Below, in pieces: positions 46,142-54,670 of a stretch of 64,000 bases of DNA (position 1 is the stretch's first letter; each line of letters begins with the position of its first letter). The notes under the pieces were generated by a model. That model was given only the letters and a program-made list of their open reading frames with translations. It was not told the DNA's origin and did not search any database. Source of the DNA: Hoskinsella mucinilytica (GTDB lineage: Bacteria; Bacillota_I; Bacilli_A; Erysipelotrichales; Erysipelotrichaceae); NCBI RefSeq assembly GCF_045223415.1, contig NZ_JBEQZJ010000013.1, forward strand, positions 17,602-81,601, written 5' to 3'. Position numbers and translations under genes: made by a program.

Positions 46142-46153
46142 TCGGTCTTTTTT
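46131..46153. terminator. Bidirectional terminator rpoN / lysR
   Basis: An 8-bp stem AAAAGACC with GGTCTTTT (46131-46138 with 46144-46151), T runs on both strands, with the rpoN stop codon in the loop. Confidence 0.82.
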
Positions 46154-47021
46154 AAATACGAAGCTTATCCACAAAATTACGTACACTACTTTTATGAAGC
46201 GCTGATGGTTTTACATATAAATAAATATGACTAAGAATTGGCCCTTGAATCGATAACACTTTCAAGCCTTCTAATTGATACATTTGTAGAGATTGTTCCA
46301 TAGCAAGAACGATTCCTTCCTTTTTTCTTGCGGCCGCAAGCAAGGTATGCATTCTTCCATATCTTTTGATGATTGGTTGAAATCCCGCTTCTTGACAGAC
46401 CTGTTCTGTTAATTTTCTAATCATCGTATAGCGAGGATATAATAGTAACGGCTCTTGTTGAAGATCAGATAAACTGATTGTTTCCTTTTTACAAAGGGGA
46501 TGAGTATTTGGCAATACTGCGACCAATCTATCTTCACTTATGGGAAACTTTTTAAATTTTTGTAGTTCCTTTATATCGCCTCTCAGAATATAAATATCAT
46601 TTTCATCCTGTTCCAGCATATAATCAAGATCACGCTCTTCCATTTCTATCACTTGTAGATTCAAATTTTTATGTTCTTTTTGAAATTCCTCGATTCTATT
46701 ACTTAGATCATATTGGGAAAAGATTGGTAACATTGCGATTTTTAACTCTGCATCTACTCCCTGTTTTTGTTCCTGAAGTTTCTTTATCATTTGTTCCTGT
46801 ATTTGTAATAGCTTCTTTGCATGTTCATAGACAATTTCGCCATAGTACGTTAACGTAATCTGTCGTTTAGAACGATCAAAGAGCTGTACATCTAATTCTG
46901 CTTCCAGCTTCATGATCTGTTTGGATAAGGATGATTGTGAAACATGAAGAAATAAAGCCGCTTCGGAAAACGTCTTTTTTTCTACAATGATACGAAATTC
47001 ATATAGCTGTTCTATATTCAT
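46152..47021 (-). CDS. LysR-family regulator of the gallate/tannin genes
   Basis: A 289-residue LysR-type regulator. The winged HTH (about 1-60, with TFSEAALFLHVSQSSLSKQIMKLE) is followed by the periplasmic-binding-like effector domain. It is divergent from the lpdD-lpdC-lpdB-tannase genes, with an intergenic gap of 90 bp, the usual arrangement for a LysR activator and its target. The tannase loci of lactobacilli also carry a LysR gene. The expected inducer is gallate or a related phenolic acid (inference). Confidence 0.88.
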   Translation of the reverse strand: MNIEQLYEFRIIVEKKTFSEAALFLHVSQSSLSKQIMKLEAELDVQLFDRSKRQITLTYYGEIVYEHAKKLLQIQEQMIKKLQEQKQGVDAELKIAMLPIFSQYDLSNRIEEFQKEHKNLNLQVIEMEERDLDYMLEQDENDIYILRGDIKELQKFKKFPISEDRLVAVLPNTHPLCKKETISLSDLQQEPLLLYPRYTMIRKLTEQVCQEAGFQPIIKRYGRMHTLLAAARKKEGIVLAMEQSLQMYQLEGLKVLSIQGPILSHIYLYVKPSALHKSSVRNFVDKLRI

Positions 47022-47111
47022 AATCACCTATTCCATCCTAGAATACATTATATCATAACTTGAATTGCTTCTGTTTGCTTTTCTAAATTAAAATAAAAGC
47101 AGGAGGTCATT

Positions 47112-47450
47112 ATGAGAACATATCATATCAATAGAACCATCATCCCTATGGGAAAGGATCATGTCATCTTGGTTTCTGGAGGACAGGCACATATCGGTAC
47201 ACAAGTATGTGCCATACCATATTTCAATCATGATCAATGGCATGTTACCTTACATATATGGAATCAAATAGCACACCGTGATGATGAGGTTGCCAAACGC
47301 TATGCATCAGCATTGGCATTACATACTCATCACACTGCAATCTGTGTTTGCGGTATTCATTATGATGATATTCAAAAAGATGAAATTAATGAAATACTAA
47401 CATGGTGTGATCAAGATATTGAACAAATGAAAAAGGAGGTTTGTATATGA
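47112..47450 (+). CDS. lpdD: LpdD-like subunit of gallate decarboxylase
   Basis: A 112-residue protein matching the small third component (LpdD) found with UbiD-type gallate decarboxylase. Visible features are SGGQAHIGTQVCAIPYF near residue 23 and an internal histidine-rich stretch (ALHTHHTAICVCGIHYDD). In lactobacilli it is needed for a fully active decarboxylase, possibly handling the prenylated flavin. AGGAGG precedes the ATG. Its stop overlaps the next start as ATGA. Confidence 0.8.
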   Translation: MRTYHINRTIIPMGKDHVILVSGGQAHIGTQVCAIPYFNHDQWHVTLHIWNQIAHRDDEVAKRYASALALHTHHTAICVCGIHYDDIQKDEINEILTWCDQDIEQMKKEVCI

Positions 47451-48913
47451 GTGTACAATATGATTTACGTTATGCTTTACAGCGATTGAGCCAACAAGAA
47501 AATGAATTGATAGATAGTGATACACTAACGAATCCTGATAGTGAATTAGCCGGAGTTTATCGTTATATCGGTGCAGGTGGTACTTTAAAACGTCCGACAA
47601 AGACCGGTCCTGCTATGATGTTTACCAATATCAAGGGCTATCCTGACGCAAAAGTTTTGATAGGTCTATTGGCCAAAAGAGAGCGTACTGCCTTTCTTCT
47701 GGATACCACCAGTGAAAATCTAGCGAAAACATTAAATCAAGCATTTATCGATCAGTTACAACCAATCGTAGTAGAAAAAGGAAAGTGTCAAGAAGTGATC
47801 CATACAAGTGATGATCCTGATTTTGACATTAGAAAGATCATTCCTGCAATAAAAACGACCCAAGAGGACGCAGGTCCTTATATCACGATGGGATTATGCT
47901 ATGCAAGTGATCCGGACACTAAGGAAAGTGATGTAACGATTCATCGCCTTTGTTTACAAAGTAAAGATGAGATGACCATGTTCTTTACTCCCGGAGTTCG
48001 TCATTTGGATGTATTTCGTAAAAAAGCAGAGGAGATGGGACGTCCTTTGCCTATTTCTATTAGCATCGGTGTGGATCCGGCCATTGAAGTTGCTGCTTGT
48101 TTTGAACCACCAACGACACCACTTGGCTTTAATGAGCTCTGTATTGCCGGAGGCATTCGTAAACAACCGGTAGAAATGTGTCATTGTAAAACAATCGATG
48201 AGTATTGTATCGCTAACAGTGAATATGTAATAGAAGGAGAATTGATACCGGGAAAACGTCTTCCTGAGGATCTACATAGTGGATTAAAAAAAGCGATGCC
48301 AGAATTTCCTGGATATACCGGTGAAGCAAATTCTGAATTACCTGTCATTCATGTAAAAGCGATTACACATCGTAAAGATCCTATCATGCGGGTATGTATC
48401 GGACCTAGCGAAGAACATGTAAATCTGGCAGGTATCCCAACAGAAGCAAGTATTCTCAGCATGTGTGAAAGAGCCATGCCCGGAAAAGTTAAAAATGTAT
48501 ATTGTGCACCATGTGGTGGTGGAAAGTATGTTGCGATCATGCAATTTTGTAAACGAGTACCAAGTGATGAAGGAAGGCAACGACAAGCTGCATTGATTGC
48601 CTTTACTGCATTTAGCGAGTTGAAACATGTTTATCTTGTGGATGAAGATGTAGACATCTTTGATATGAATGATGTCATGTGGGCAATGACGACAAGATTT
48701 CAGTCAGATGTGGATTGTATCTCTATTCCAGGAGTACGCTGTCATCCACTTGATCCATCCAATGATCCTGATTATGATCCTTCTATTCGTCATCATGGCA
48801 TTGCATGTAAGACCATCTTCGACTGTACGGTTCCATATGAACAAAAACATCGCTTTCAACGCTCAGTATTTAAAGAAGTGGATGTGACACGATGGCTGAA
48901 AGAAAACGACTGA
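47447..48913 (+). CDS. lpdC: UbiD-family decarboxylase (gallate decarboxylase LpdC-like)
   Basis: A 488-residue decarboxylase of the UbiD family, which uses prenylated FMN to remove CO2 from aromatic acids. Motifs include LKRPTKTGPAMMF near 50, VTIHRLCLQ near 165 and EVAACFEPPTTPLGF near 210. AAGGAGG 7 nt before the ATG at 47447 fixes the start. Together with LpdB and LpdD and the tannase it points to gallate to pyrogallol conversion. The exact acid (gallate or protocatechuate) cannot be read from sequence alone. Confidence 0.87.
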   Translation: MSVQYDLRYALQRLSQQENELIDSDTLTNPDSELAGVYRYIGAGGTLKRPTKTGPAMMFTNIKGYPDAKVLIGLLAKRERTAFLLDTTSENLAKTLNQAFIDQLQPIVVEKGKCQEVIHTSDDPDFDIRKIIPAIKTTQEDAGPYITMGLCYASDPDTKESDVTIHRLCLQSKDEMTMFFTPGVRHLDVFRKKAEEMGRPLPISISIGVDPAIEVAACFEPPTTPLGFNELCIAGGIRKQPVEMCHCKTIDEYCIANSEYVIEGELIPGKRLPEDLHSGLKKAMPEFPGYTGEANSELPVIHVKAITHRKDPIMRVCIGPSEEHVNLAGIPTEASILSMCERAMPGKVKNVYCAPCGGGKYVAIMQFCKRVPSDEGRQRQAALIAFTAFSELKHVYLVDEDVDIFDMNDVMWAMTTRFQSDVDCISIPGVRCHPLDPSNDPDYDPSIRHHGIACKTIFDCTVPYEQKHRFQRSVFKEVDVTRWLKEND

Positions 48914-49473
48914 TCATTGGCGTTAGCGGTGCCAGCGGCTCTTCTTTAGCCTATCATTTGATGCAAACCTTATCAAAAAACAATCTTGTAGAAACTTATC
49001 TCATCATGACGAATAGTGCCAAAAGAACATGGGAGCTTGAAATGCAACAACCTTTACATGCGATGATCGATCTTGCAGATCATGTGATCGATAATCAAGA
49101 TATTGCCGCATGTTGTGCAAGTGGGAGTTTTCCTATCGATGGTATGATCATCGTTCCTTGTAGTATGAAAACAATTGCAGGAATATGCTGTGGCTATAGT
49201 GATACGTTACTTTTACGAGCTGCGGATGTTGCCATCAAAGAAAAACGCAAATTGGTGTTGTGTTTTAGAGAGAATCCGCTTAGTACCATTCATTTTCATA
49301 ATCTAGCTTCTTTATCATCCATTCAAAATGTATATCTTATGCCTATGATGATGACCTATTATCATCAACCGCAAAGCATTGAAGATATGGAAGCTTCACT
49401 GATTGGAAAGATGTTAGATGTTTTTGATATCACATATGAAAAATATCAAAGATGGATGTATGAAACGATATAG
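48892..49473 (+). CDS. lpdB: UbiX-family flavin prenyltransferase (LpdB-like)
   Basis: A 193-residue flavin prenyltransferase that makes the prenylated FMN cofactor for the UbiD enzyme. Motifs: IIGVSGASGSSLAYHLM at the start, VPCSMKTIAGI near 90 and the conserved RENPLS near 127. It overlaps the lpdC end by 22 nt and is followed 15 nt later by the tannase gene. Confidence 0.92.
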   Translation: MAERKRLIIGVSGASGSSLAYHLMQTLSKNNLVETYLIMTNSAKRTWELEMQQPLHAMIDLADHVIDNQDIAACCASGSFPIDGMIIVPCSMKTIAGICCGYSDTLLLRAADVAIKEKRKLVLCFRENPLSTIHFHNLASLSSIQNVYLMPMMMTYYHQPQSIEDMEASLIGKMLDVFDITYEKYQRWMYETI

Positions 49474-49488
49474 ATAGGAGCTTAACAT

Positions 49489-50949
49489 ATGGAAATTGAC
49501 TTAAAGTTTCACCCCGAACGTTTTGAACGAAAGACGTGTATGATCCAACAACAACAAATTACTTATCGTGCTTATATGGATATACCCTATTGCAAATATC
49601 CGAAAGATCCCATACAGACGATGAATATCTTTGTGCCAAAACAAAATCGTTTATATGATGATCACACTGCTCCGATTTTATTCGTCAATCAAGTAGGAGG
49701 CTATCTTCCAGGACCTGCCGCTATACCACAATTAGATCATAGAGGTTATGGAAATATCGTATTCCATGCCTTACATCATGGTTATGTAGTCGTAAGTCCA
49801 GGTGTACGTGGAAGAACTTCAGGAAAAATCAGTGATGAATTCTTTGAAGGCAGTTCTACACAGAAGTTAACAACAATTAATGGTCGCATGGTTGGTCGTG
49901 CCCCTGCATGTATTGTTGATCTAAAAGCAGCCATACGCTATTTACGATATAATAAAGCAATGATTCCCGGTGATGTCGAACATATCATCACAACCGGAAT
50001 CAGTGCAGGAGGAGCATTATCGGCATTGCTAGGGACCTCCGGTAACCAACAAGACTATATACCATATTTAGAAGAAATCGGTGCCGCAGATGAACGTGAT
50101 GATGTATTTGCATCAAACTGTTATTGTCCCATCCATAATTTAGAACATGCGGACTCTGCCTATGAATGGATGTTTTCAGATTTACATGATTTTCATAGAA
50201 CCAAACATGTAAAAACAGATCATGGTATCGTACGTGTCCCTTTCACCGGATGTATGAGTGAAAAACAGATTATGATATCAAAGCAATTAAAAGATAGGTT
50301 CCCTTATTATATCAATCAGCTAAATTTAAAAGATCTTGATGGTAATATCCTTAGCTTAAAGGAAGATGGTACAGGTTCTTTTCTTACTTATCTCAAATCT
50401 TATCTGATACGATCAGCACAGAAAGAATTACATCATCATGCATGTATCAATCAATATCCATGGCTGGCTGTGAAAGACAGCGAGATAGAAAAACAGCATT
50501 ATATCAAAAGCCAACAAGGAATCATTCTTGATATTGATTGGGATGCCTATATAAAGAAAATCTCTAGAATGAAAGCAGCTCCGGCTTTTGATGCTTTGGA
50601 TTTGAGCAGTCCAGAAAATGAAGAATTCGGTGATGAAAAAATAGATAAAAAACATTTCACCATGTTTTCTTATACAAATAGTGAAAATAACGGTATACTG
50701 GCTGATGAGAAGATCATCAAGATGATGAATCCATTGTCTTATATCAATGCTTCAGGATGCACACAACATTGGCGCATTCGCCACGGTGCATTTGATCGTG
50801 ATACTTCAATTGCCATTCCTGTAATCTTAGGAACCTTATTAAGAAACAATGGATATGAAGTAGATTTACAATTACCTTGGGGACTTCCACATTGTGGGGA
50901 TTATGATCTTGATGAATTCTTTCAATGGATCGATGATATCATAAAATAA
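49489..50949 (+). CDS. Subtype B tannase (tannin acyl hydrolase)
   Basis: A 486-residue alpha/beta hydrolase of the bacterial subtype B tannase family, which frees gallate from gallotannins and galloyl esters. The nucleophile is Ser172 in GISAGGALSALLG. The partner residues are Asp436 in RHGAFDRDTS and His468 in LPHCGDYD. Their spacing of 32 equals that of the Lactiplantibacillus tannase triad (Asp419/His451). No signal peptide, so it acts in the cytoplasm on imported esters. It ends the operon with the gallate decarboxylase genes, giving a two-step tannin to pyrogallol route. Confidence 0.88.
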   Translation: MEIDLKFHPERFERKTCMIQQQQITYRAYMDIPYCKYPKDPIQTMNIFVPKQNRLYDDHTAPILFVNQVGGYLPGPAAIPQLDHRGYGNIVFHALHHGYVVVSPGVRGRTSGKISDEFFEGSSTQKLTTINGRMVGRAPACIVDLKAAIRYLRYNKAMIPGDVEHIITTGISAGGALSALLGTSGNQQDYIPYLEEIGAADERDDVFASNCYCPIHNLEHADSAYEWMFSDLHDFHRTKHVKTDHGIVRVPFTGCMSEKQIMISKQLKDRFPYYINQLNLKDLDGNILSLKEDGTGSFLTYLKSYLIRSAQKELHHHACINQYPWLAVKDSEIEKQHYIKSQQGIILDIDWDAYIKKISRMKAAPAFDALDLSSPENEEFGDEKIDKKHFTMFSYTNSENNGILADEKIIKMMNPLSYINASGCTQHWRIRHGAFDRDTSIAIPVILGTLLRNNGYEVDLQLPWGLPHCGDYDLDEFFQWIDDIIK

Positions 50950-50982
50950 AAGATATTCGGTATGATTGAATATCTTTTTTTA
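50949..50982 (+). terminator. Terminator of the tannase operon
   Basis: A perfect 10-bp stem (50949-50958 with 50968-50977), then a T run. Confidence 0.83.
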
Positions 50983-50991
50983 TCATAGAGA

Positions 50992-51016
50992 AAAGCCAGA
51001 TTTCTCTGGCTTTCTC
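50992..51016 (-). terminator. Terminator of the second Nif3-like gene
   Basis: A 9-bp stem (50992-51000 with 51005-51013) followed on the minus strand by TTTTCTCT. It lies just after the stop codon at 51021. Confidence 0.75.
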
Positions 51017-51020
51017 TTAC

Positions 51021-51863
51021 TTACTTTGTGATATATTCATACATATCGCCTGATTGAATATAACTACAAGGGATATTTTCTTTGATTGCATCATGGATAT
51101 AAGTAGTCATATACTCCATACCCGGCTCTTCTGCATTAAAGTGACCCAAAGCGATGATTGCTTTATCATATCCTGCCATACAGGAATCACGTATGTATTC
51201 ACTCACCGTATAATCGATAAGCTCTAACGTAATCAATAAATCAATATTCTCTTGATCTACCTTTGTGATCAAATCATTATCTCCATGACCAAGTACATGT
51301 GCACATATATAAACATTTTTTATGTTCGCATCTAAGTTGCCGATGATCTTCATTCCATTTAAATGAAATTGATCCAACATGTTTGACGCAATTTCTCTAA
51401 CTGTAAGATTAGGTAATTGAAACAATAGAGGTGCTTCATCAGTTGTTGCTAAATAAGATTCCCATCCCAACATTTTCATAAAACCATAAAATATACCGTC
51501 TTTATAAGTACCATCTTCCATTGGAATTCCACTATGAATATAATCATGATCACGCCAAACAACGATTCCTGTTTCCTCTAACAACTTCTTTTTTTCTTGA
51601 AATGTGCGGTTGTTTTGTTGTTCAAGCCAATCGACATGGTCTCCATGATTCCAAAATAGAGCTTCATGACATATGATCAAATTGGCATTTCTTTCTTTGG
51701 CTTGACGAATAACATCTATCGTTGCCCAACATGTAGTTACGATACCGGTACATTCTATTTCTGCATTTCCATATAATATCTTATCTCTGGTTGTTTCCTC
51801 TTGAATACAATCGCCGCCTTTATGATAAGCTTTTATCCTATCAATGACTTCCTTGATTTTCAC
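51021..51863 (-). CDS. Nif3-like (DUF34) protein beside the LevR-controlled PTS operon
   Basis: A 280-residue Nif3-family protein. Metal-ligand motifs are LIICHEALFWNHGDH in the N-terminal half and ALGHFNAEE near the C-terminus (His followed four residues later by Glu). It is a distant paralogue of the protein at 24888. It follows the IIA gene by about 90 nt with a terminator between, so it can be read with the PTS operon or from its own promoter. No catalytic activity is assigned. Confidence 0.82.
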   Translation of the reverse strand: MKIKEVIDRIKAYHKGGDCIQEETTRDKILYGNAEIECTGIVTTCWATIDVIRQAKERNANLIICHEALFWNHGDHVDWLEQQNNRTFQEKKKLLEETGIVVWRDHDYIHSGIPMEDGTYKDGIFYGFMKMLGWESYLATTDEAPLLFQLPNLTVREIASNMLDQFHLNGMKIIGNLDANIKNVYICAHVLGHGDNDLITKVDQENIDLLITLELIDYTVSEYIRDSCMAGYDKAIIALGHFNAEEPGMEYMTTYIHDAIKENIPCSYIQSGDMYEYITK

Positions 51864-51923
51864 ATTATCACATCCTTATCTTTATTGTACTTCATGATTT
51901 GTATATTGCGAATCTCTTTATGG

Positions 51924-51949
51924 AAAAAAACAGGAAATCCTGTTTTTTT
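51924..51949 (-). terminator. Terminator/attenuator after EIIA
   Basis: Near-perfect palindrome with stem bases 51924-51935 and 51938-51949 and T-rich arms on both strands. Confidence 0.65.
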
Positions 51950-51951
51950 CA

Positions 51952-52377
51952 TTATTCATCCTCTTCATCGGTTTCTACTTGAACCTGATTCACATAAATC
52001 ACTTGCTGTTTACAATCTTCCACAATATCAGCAATCATGTTACTTGTGATTTCAATATCCTGTGGCAGTAATATTAGGCTCATCGCAAGTGCTAAATTCA
52101 TACCAGTGATGATATGAGTCTTATCGCTGAGATAAGGAATGAATTTCTGATTCACACTGCCTCCTAGCATATCTGTCAAAACGATTACTTCATCTTCCTT
52201 AGAAAAAGATGCAAATAATTGTTCCACTTGATCACTGATATCGGTTTCCTTATCATCTACGTAAGCATTGATATCATAAATCTGATTCGCTGCTGATGAG
52301 TAGTTATTTAAAAACTGTACCGTGTCCTTTAATCCAAATGCCAGTTTATGGTGTGAGGCAAAAATATATCTTCTCAT
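51952..52377 (-). CDS. PTS mannose-family EIIA (LevR-controlled)
   Basis: A 141-residue IIA subunit with phospho-His9 in YIFASHHKLAFGL and TDMLGGSVNQ around 68, the mannose-family fingerprint. The acidic C-terminal tail (ETDEEDE) is extra. It is the fourth gene of the operon IIB-IIC-IID-IIA, an order different from the operon at 8619-11155. Confidence 0.92.
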   Translation of the reverse strand: MRRYIFASHHKLAFGLKDTVQFLNNYSSAANQIYDINAYVDDKETDISDQVEQLFASFSKEDEVIVLTDMLGGSVNQKFIPYLSDKTHIITGMNLALAMSLILLPQDIEITSNMIADIVEDCKQQVIYVNQVQVETDEEDE

Positions 52378-52447
52378 ACTTCGATCTCCATTCTGTTTCC
52401 TTTATTCGATATGAGTTCAGCACAAGATCTCTGCTGATCTGATATCA

Positions 52448-53248
52448 TTATACTCCTAAAATACCTGAAGCAGCACCTAGCCAAGATAATACAATGATTC
52501 CTAAAATGATCTTCGTTAAACTTACTCGTTTTTTGATTAATTTATATACGATGATGGTTGCTACAATTGGTAGAATTGATGGGAAAATTCCATCCAAAAT
52601 ACCTTCTTGTACACCCATAGATACATCATTGAAAGAGAAGGTCAATGCTGTCTTAATGACAACAGTTGTTGGAATCAATGCGCCTACAACCGTCAAACCA
52701 AGTACAGAAGCAGCTTCTGTGAAAGCTGCAAGCTTATCACTTAGTGTGGTAATGATCTTTGTTCCTAAGGTATAACCTGTATTCCACCAAAAGATCTTTC
52801 CAAAGAAGATGACTAAGTTCGCACATACATATAATACAAGACCGATTGGATTTCCTTCCTGTCCCATATAAGCGGCGATGGAACCAAAGATCGTTGGAAT
52901 CAATGCCCACATTACCGTATCACCGATACCGGAAATAGGACCCATCAAACTAACCTTTAAGTCCTGTACTGCATCTAATGCATCCAACCCTTCTTTGTCT
53001 TCCATTGCAAGGGTTGCGCCAAGCAAGAAAGGACAAACCGGCGGTGTTGCATTGAAATATTTAAACTGATTCTTCAATGATTTAATATAATCTTCATCAT
53101 TTGGATAAATTTTTCTCAAAGCTTTCATTTCAGAATACACAACAGTTGGTGCCATCTGTGTACCATAATTAAAGGTAGATGGACCTAATAACCAACGTCT
53201 ACCACATTGGCGTAAATCTTTTTTTGTTAATACCGGCTGTCTACTCAT
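52448..53248 (-). CDS. PTS mannose-family EIID (LevR-controlled)
   Basis: A 266-residue IID membrane subunit. VLTKKDLRQCGRRWLLGPSTFNYGTQM at the N-terminus and GPISGIGDTVMW near 110 are typical. It overlaps IIC by 8 nt, and the two form the membrane part of the permease. Different enough from the IID at 9525-10364 that the two systems probably carry different sugars. Confidence 0.94.
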   Translation of the reverse strand: MSRQPVLTKKDLRQCGRRWLLGPSTFNYGTQMAPTVVYSEMKALRKIYPNDEDYIKSLKNQFKYFNATPPVCPFLLGATLAMEDKEGLDALDAVQDLKVSLMGPISGIGDTVMWALIPTIFGSIAAYMGQEGNPIGLVLYVCANLVIFFGKIFWWNTGYTLGTKIITTLSDKLAAFTEAASVLGLTVVGALIPTTVVIKTALTFSFNDVSMGVQEGILDGIFPSILPIVATIIVYKLIKKRVSLTKIILGIIVLSWLGAASGILGV

Positions 53249-54002
53249 CTTCTAATCCTCCTGCAACTACCATCTCTTTATTTGCTGCTGATTTGTATTT
53301 TTCAAATGCCCATGCTCCACCTACCATAGCAACTGGAATGATACCTAAGCCAGCAAAGGTTGCCAGCATAAAGCCTACCATAATACATCCGAAATATTTA
53401 GATGCAGGCATATAATTTAATAGCATTCCCATACCTATAACAGGAAGGGCTGCTCCGGCAATGGATAGTCCTGTTGTGAACCAAGCAGGCATAGATTCTA
53501 GAATGAAATTAACTGCATCTACCCCAAGTGCACATGCGACAAAGGTAGGGATTGCACCACATAATCCAATCAAAACAGGTGAAATCAGAATCACAGTACT
53601 CATAGCTTTAAATTTACCCTGTTCACATAAGCTCTCTGCTTTTCTTGCGATAAAACCATTTAATATCTTGGCAATGACATCAAACTGTACATAAAGCATT
53701 GCTACAGCAGTACCGATAGTAATACCAACTTCTAAAGGCTGACCTGTCGCAATAGATAATGCAGTACCGATGATTGCCGCAATACCATAATTAGGAACAC
53801 TTGCTCCACCGATTGCAGCAACACCAAGTGACATCAACTGACAAGATGCCCCTATATATAAACCTGTTTGAAAATCCCCAAGCAATAAGCCCGTTAAAGC
53901 TCCCCAGATAATATGATTTGCGGCCACCACCTGTGTTCCAAAGGAATCAAAGGCTTGTAGAAAAGCGATGATGGTAACCAAAACAACTTGAATTGCACTC
54001 AT
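53241..54002 (-). CDS. PTS mannose/sorbose-family EIIC (LevR-controlled)
   Basis: A 253-residue IIC subunit with helices throughout. DSFGTQVVAANHIIWGALTGLLLGD and GLYIGASCQLMSLGVAAIGG in the first 70 residues are the family pattern. AGGAGG lies before the ATG. Second gene of the operon. Confidence 0.94.
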   Translation of the reverse strand: MSAIQVVLVTIIAFLQAFDSFGTQVVAANHIIWGALTGLLLGDFQTGLYIGASCQLMSLGVAAIGGASVPNYGIAAIIGTALSIATGQPLEVGITIGTAVAMLYVQFDVIAKILNGFIARKAESLCEQGKFKAMSTVILISPVLIGLCGAIPTFVACALGVDAVNFILESMPAWFTTGLSIAGAALPVIGMGMLLNYMPASKYFGCIMVGFMLATFAGLGIIPVAMVGGAWAFEKYKSAANKEMVVAGGLEDE

Positions 54003-54017
54003 TTTATTTCCTCCTCG

Positions 54018-54509
54018 TTATGATTCAATATCAATAAATTTACTTAATGGTTCTTCTTTATCTCTTGGCACATATTGAACAACGATCGTTGTTCCTGATT
54101 TGCTAATATCACGATAAACTTCTTTTTCACATGCTCTTACATAGGCACGGTTACTGACTTTTACAGCATCCTCTTCTTCAGGTGTCGTTGTTCCACCAAC
54201 TACCAAATGATGGACAGGCTCTCCACCCTCAATTAAATTTCTTATGATTCTTGGATCTGCTGTAATTACAAACACCTTTTGCCCATCATATTTATGGATT
54301 GAAAAATTATGATAAGCTGTTTCCTCGTTGATAATAGATAATGCTGTACCTGGTGGCTTGCTCATCTGCATACCACTTTTTAATACAGGATCATTGGCGA
54401 TATGATCATCAATTACCATCACACGCTGTGGCGCAATTGTCGGAGTCCATTGACTAGCGACAATCCCATGTAACAATCTGTTATCGATTCTTGCTGAAAT
54501 GATACTCAT
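54018..54509 (-). CDS. PTS mannose/sorbose-family EIIB (LevR-controlled)
   Basis: A 163-residue IIB subunit and first gene of the operon. The phospho-His14 is in ARIDNRLLHGIVASQW. It is about 55 nt downstream of the -12 element, so the sigma-54 promoter reads directly into it. Its phosphorylation state probably also feeds back on the LevR-type activator through the activator's PRD/EIIA domains. Confidence 0.93.
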   Translation of the reverse strand: MSIISARIDNRLLHGIVASQWTPTIAPQRVMVIDDHIANDPVLKSGMQMSKPPGTALSIINEETAYHNFSIHKYDGQKVFVITADPRIIRNLIEGGEPVHHLVVGGTTTPEEEDAVKVSNRAYVRACEKEVYRDISKSGTTIVVQYVPRDKEEPLSKFIDIES

Positions 54510-54560
54510 AAGTTCCTCCTTTTCTCTGGTATGTTCTTAATTACCAGCTACACCTTTCTT

Positions 54561-54579
54561 CTAGCAAAGTCCATGCCAA
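54561..54579 (-). promoter_or_regulatory. Sigma-54 promoter of the LevR-controlled PTS operon
   Basis: On the minus strand TTGGCATGGACTTTGCTA: GG at 54577-54576 (-24) and GC at 54565-54564 (-12), ten bases apart. It matches the sigma-54 consensus and the promoter at 44693-44711. Confidence 0.88.
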
Positions 54580-54670
54580 CTTTTAAAACCTTTTATTTAT
54601 CGTCTTATTTCATCTTCACCGACACTCTCTTAATTGAAGTGAACACTAACGATCAAAAATGAGTGCTATT

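Noticed and set aside
51660..51700. TTGGCA followed by TTTGGC resembles a -24/-12 element.
   Set aside because: The spacing between GG and GC is wrong and it lies inside the Nif3-like coding sequence.
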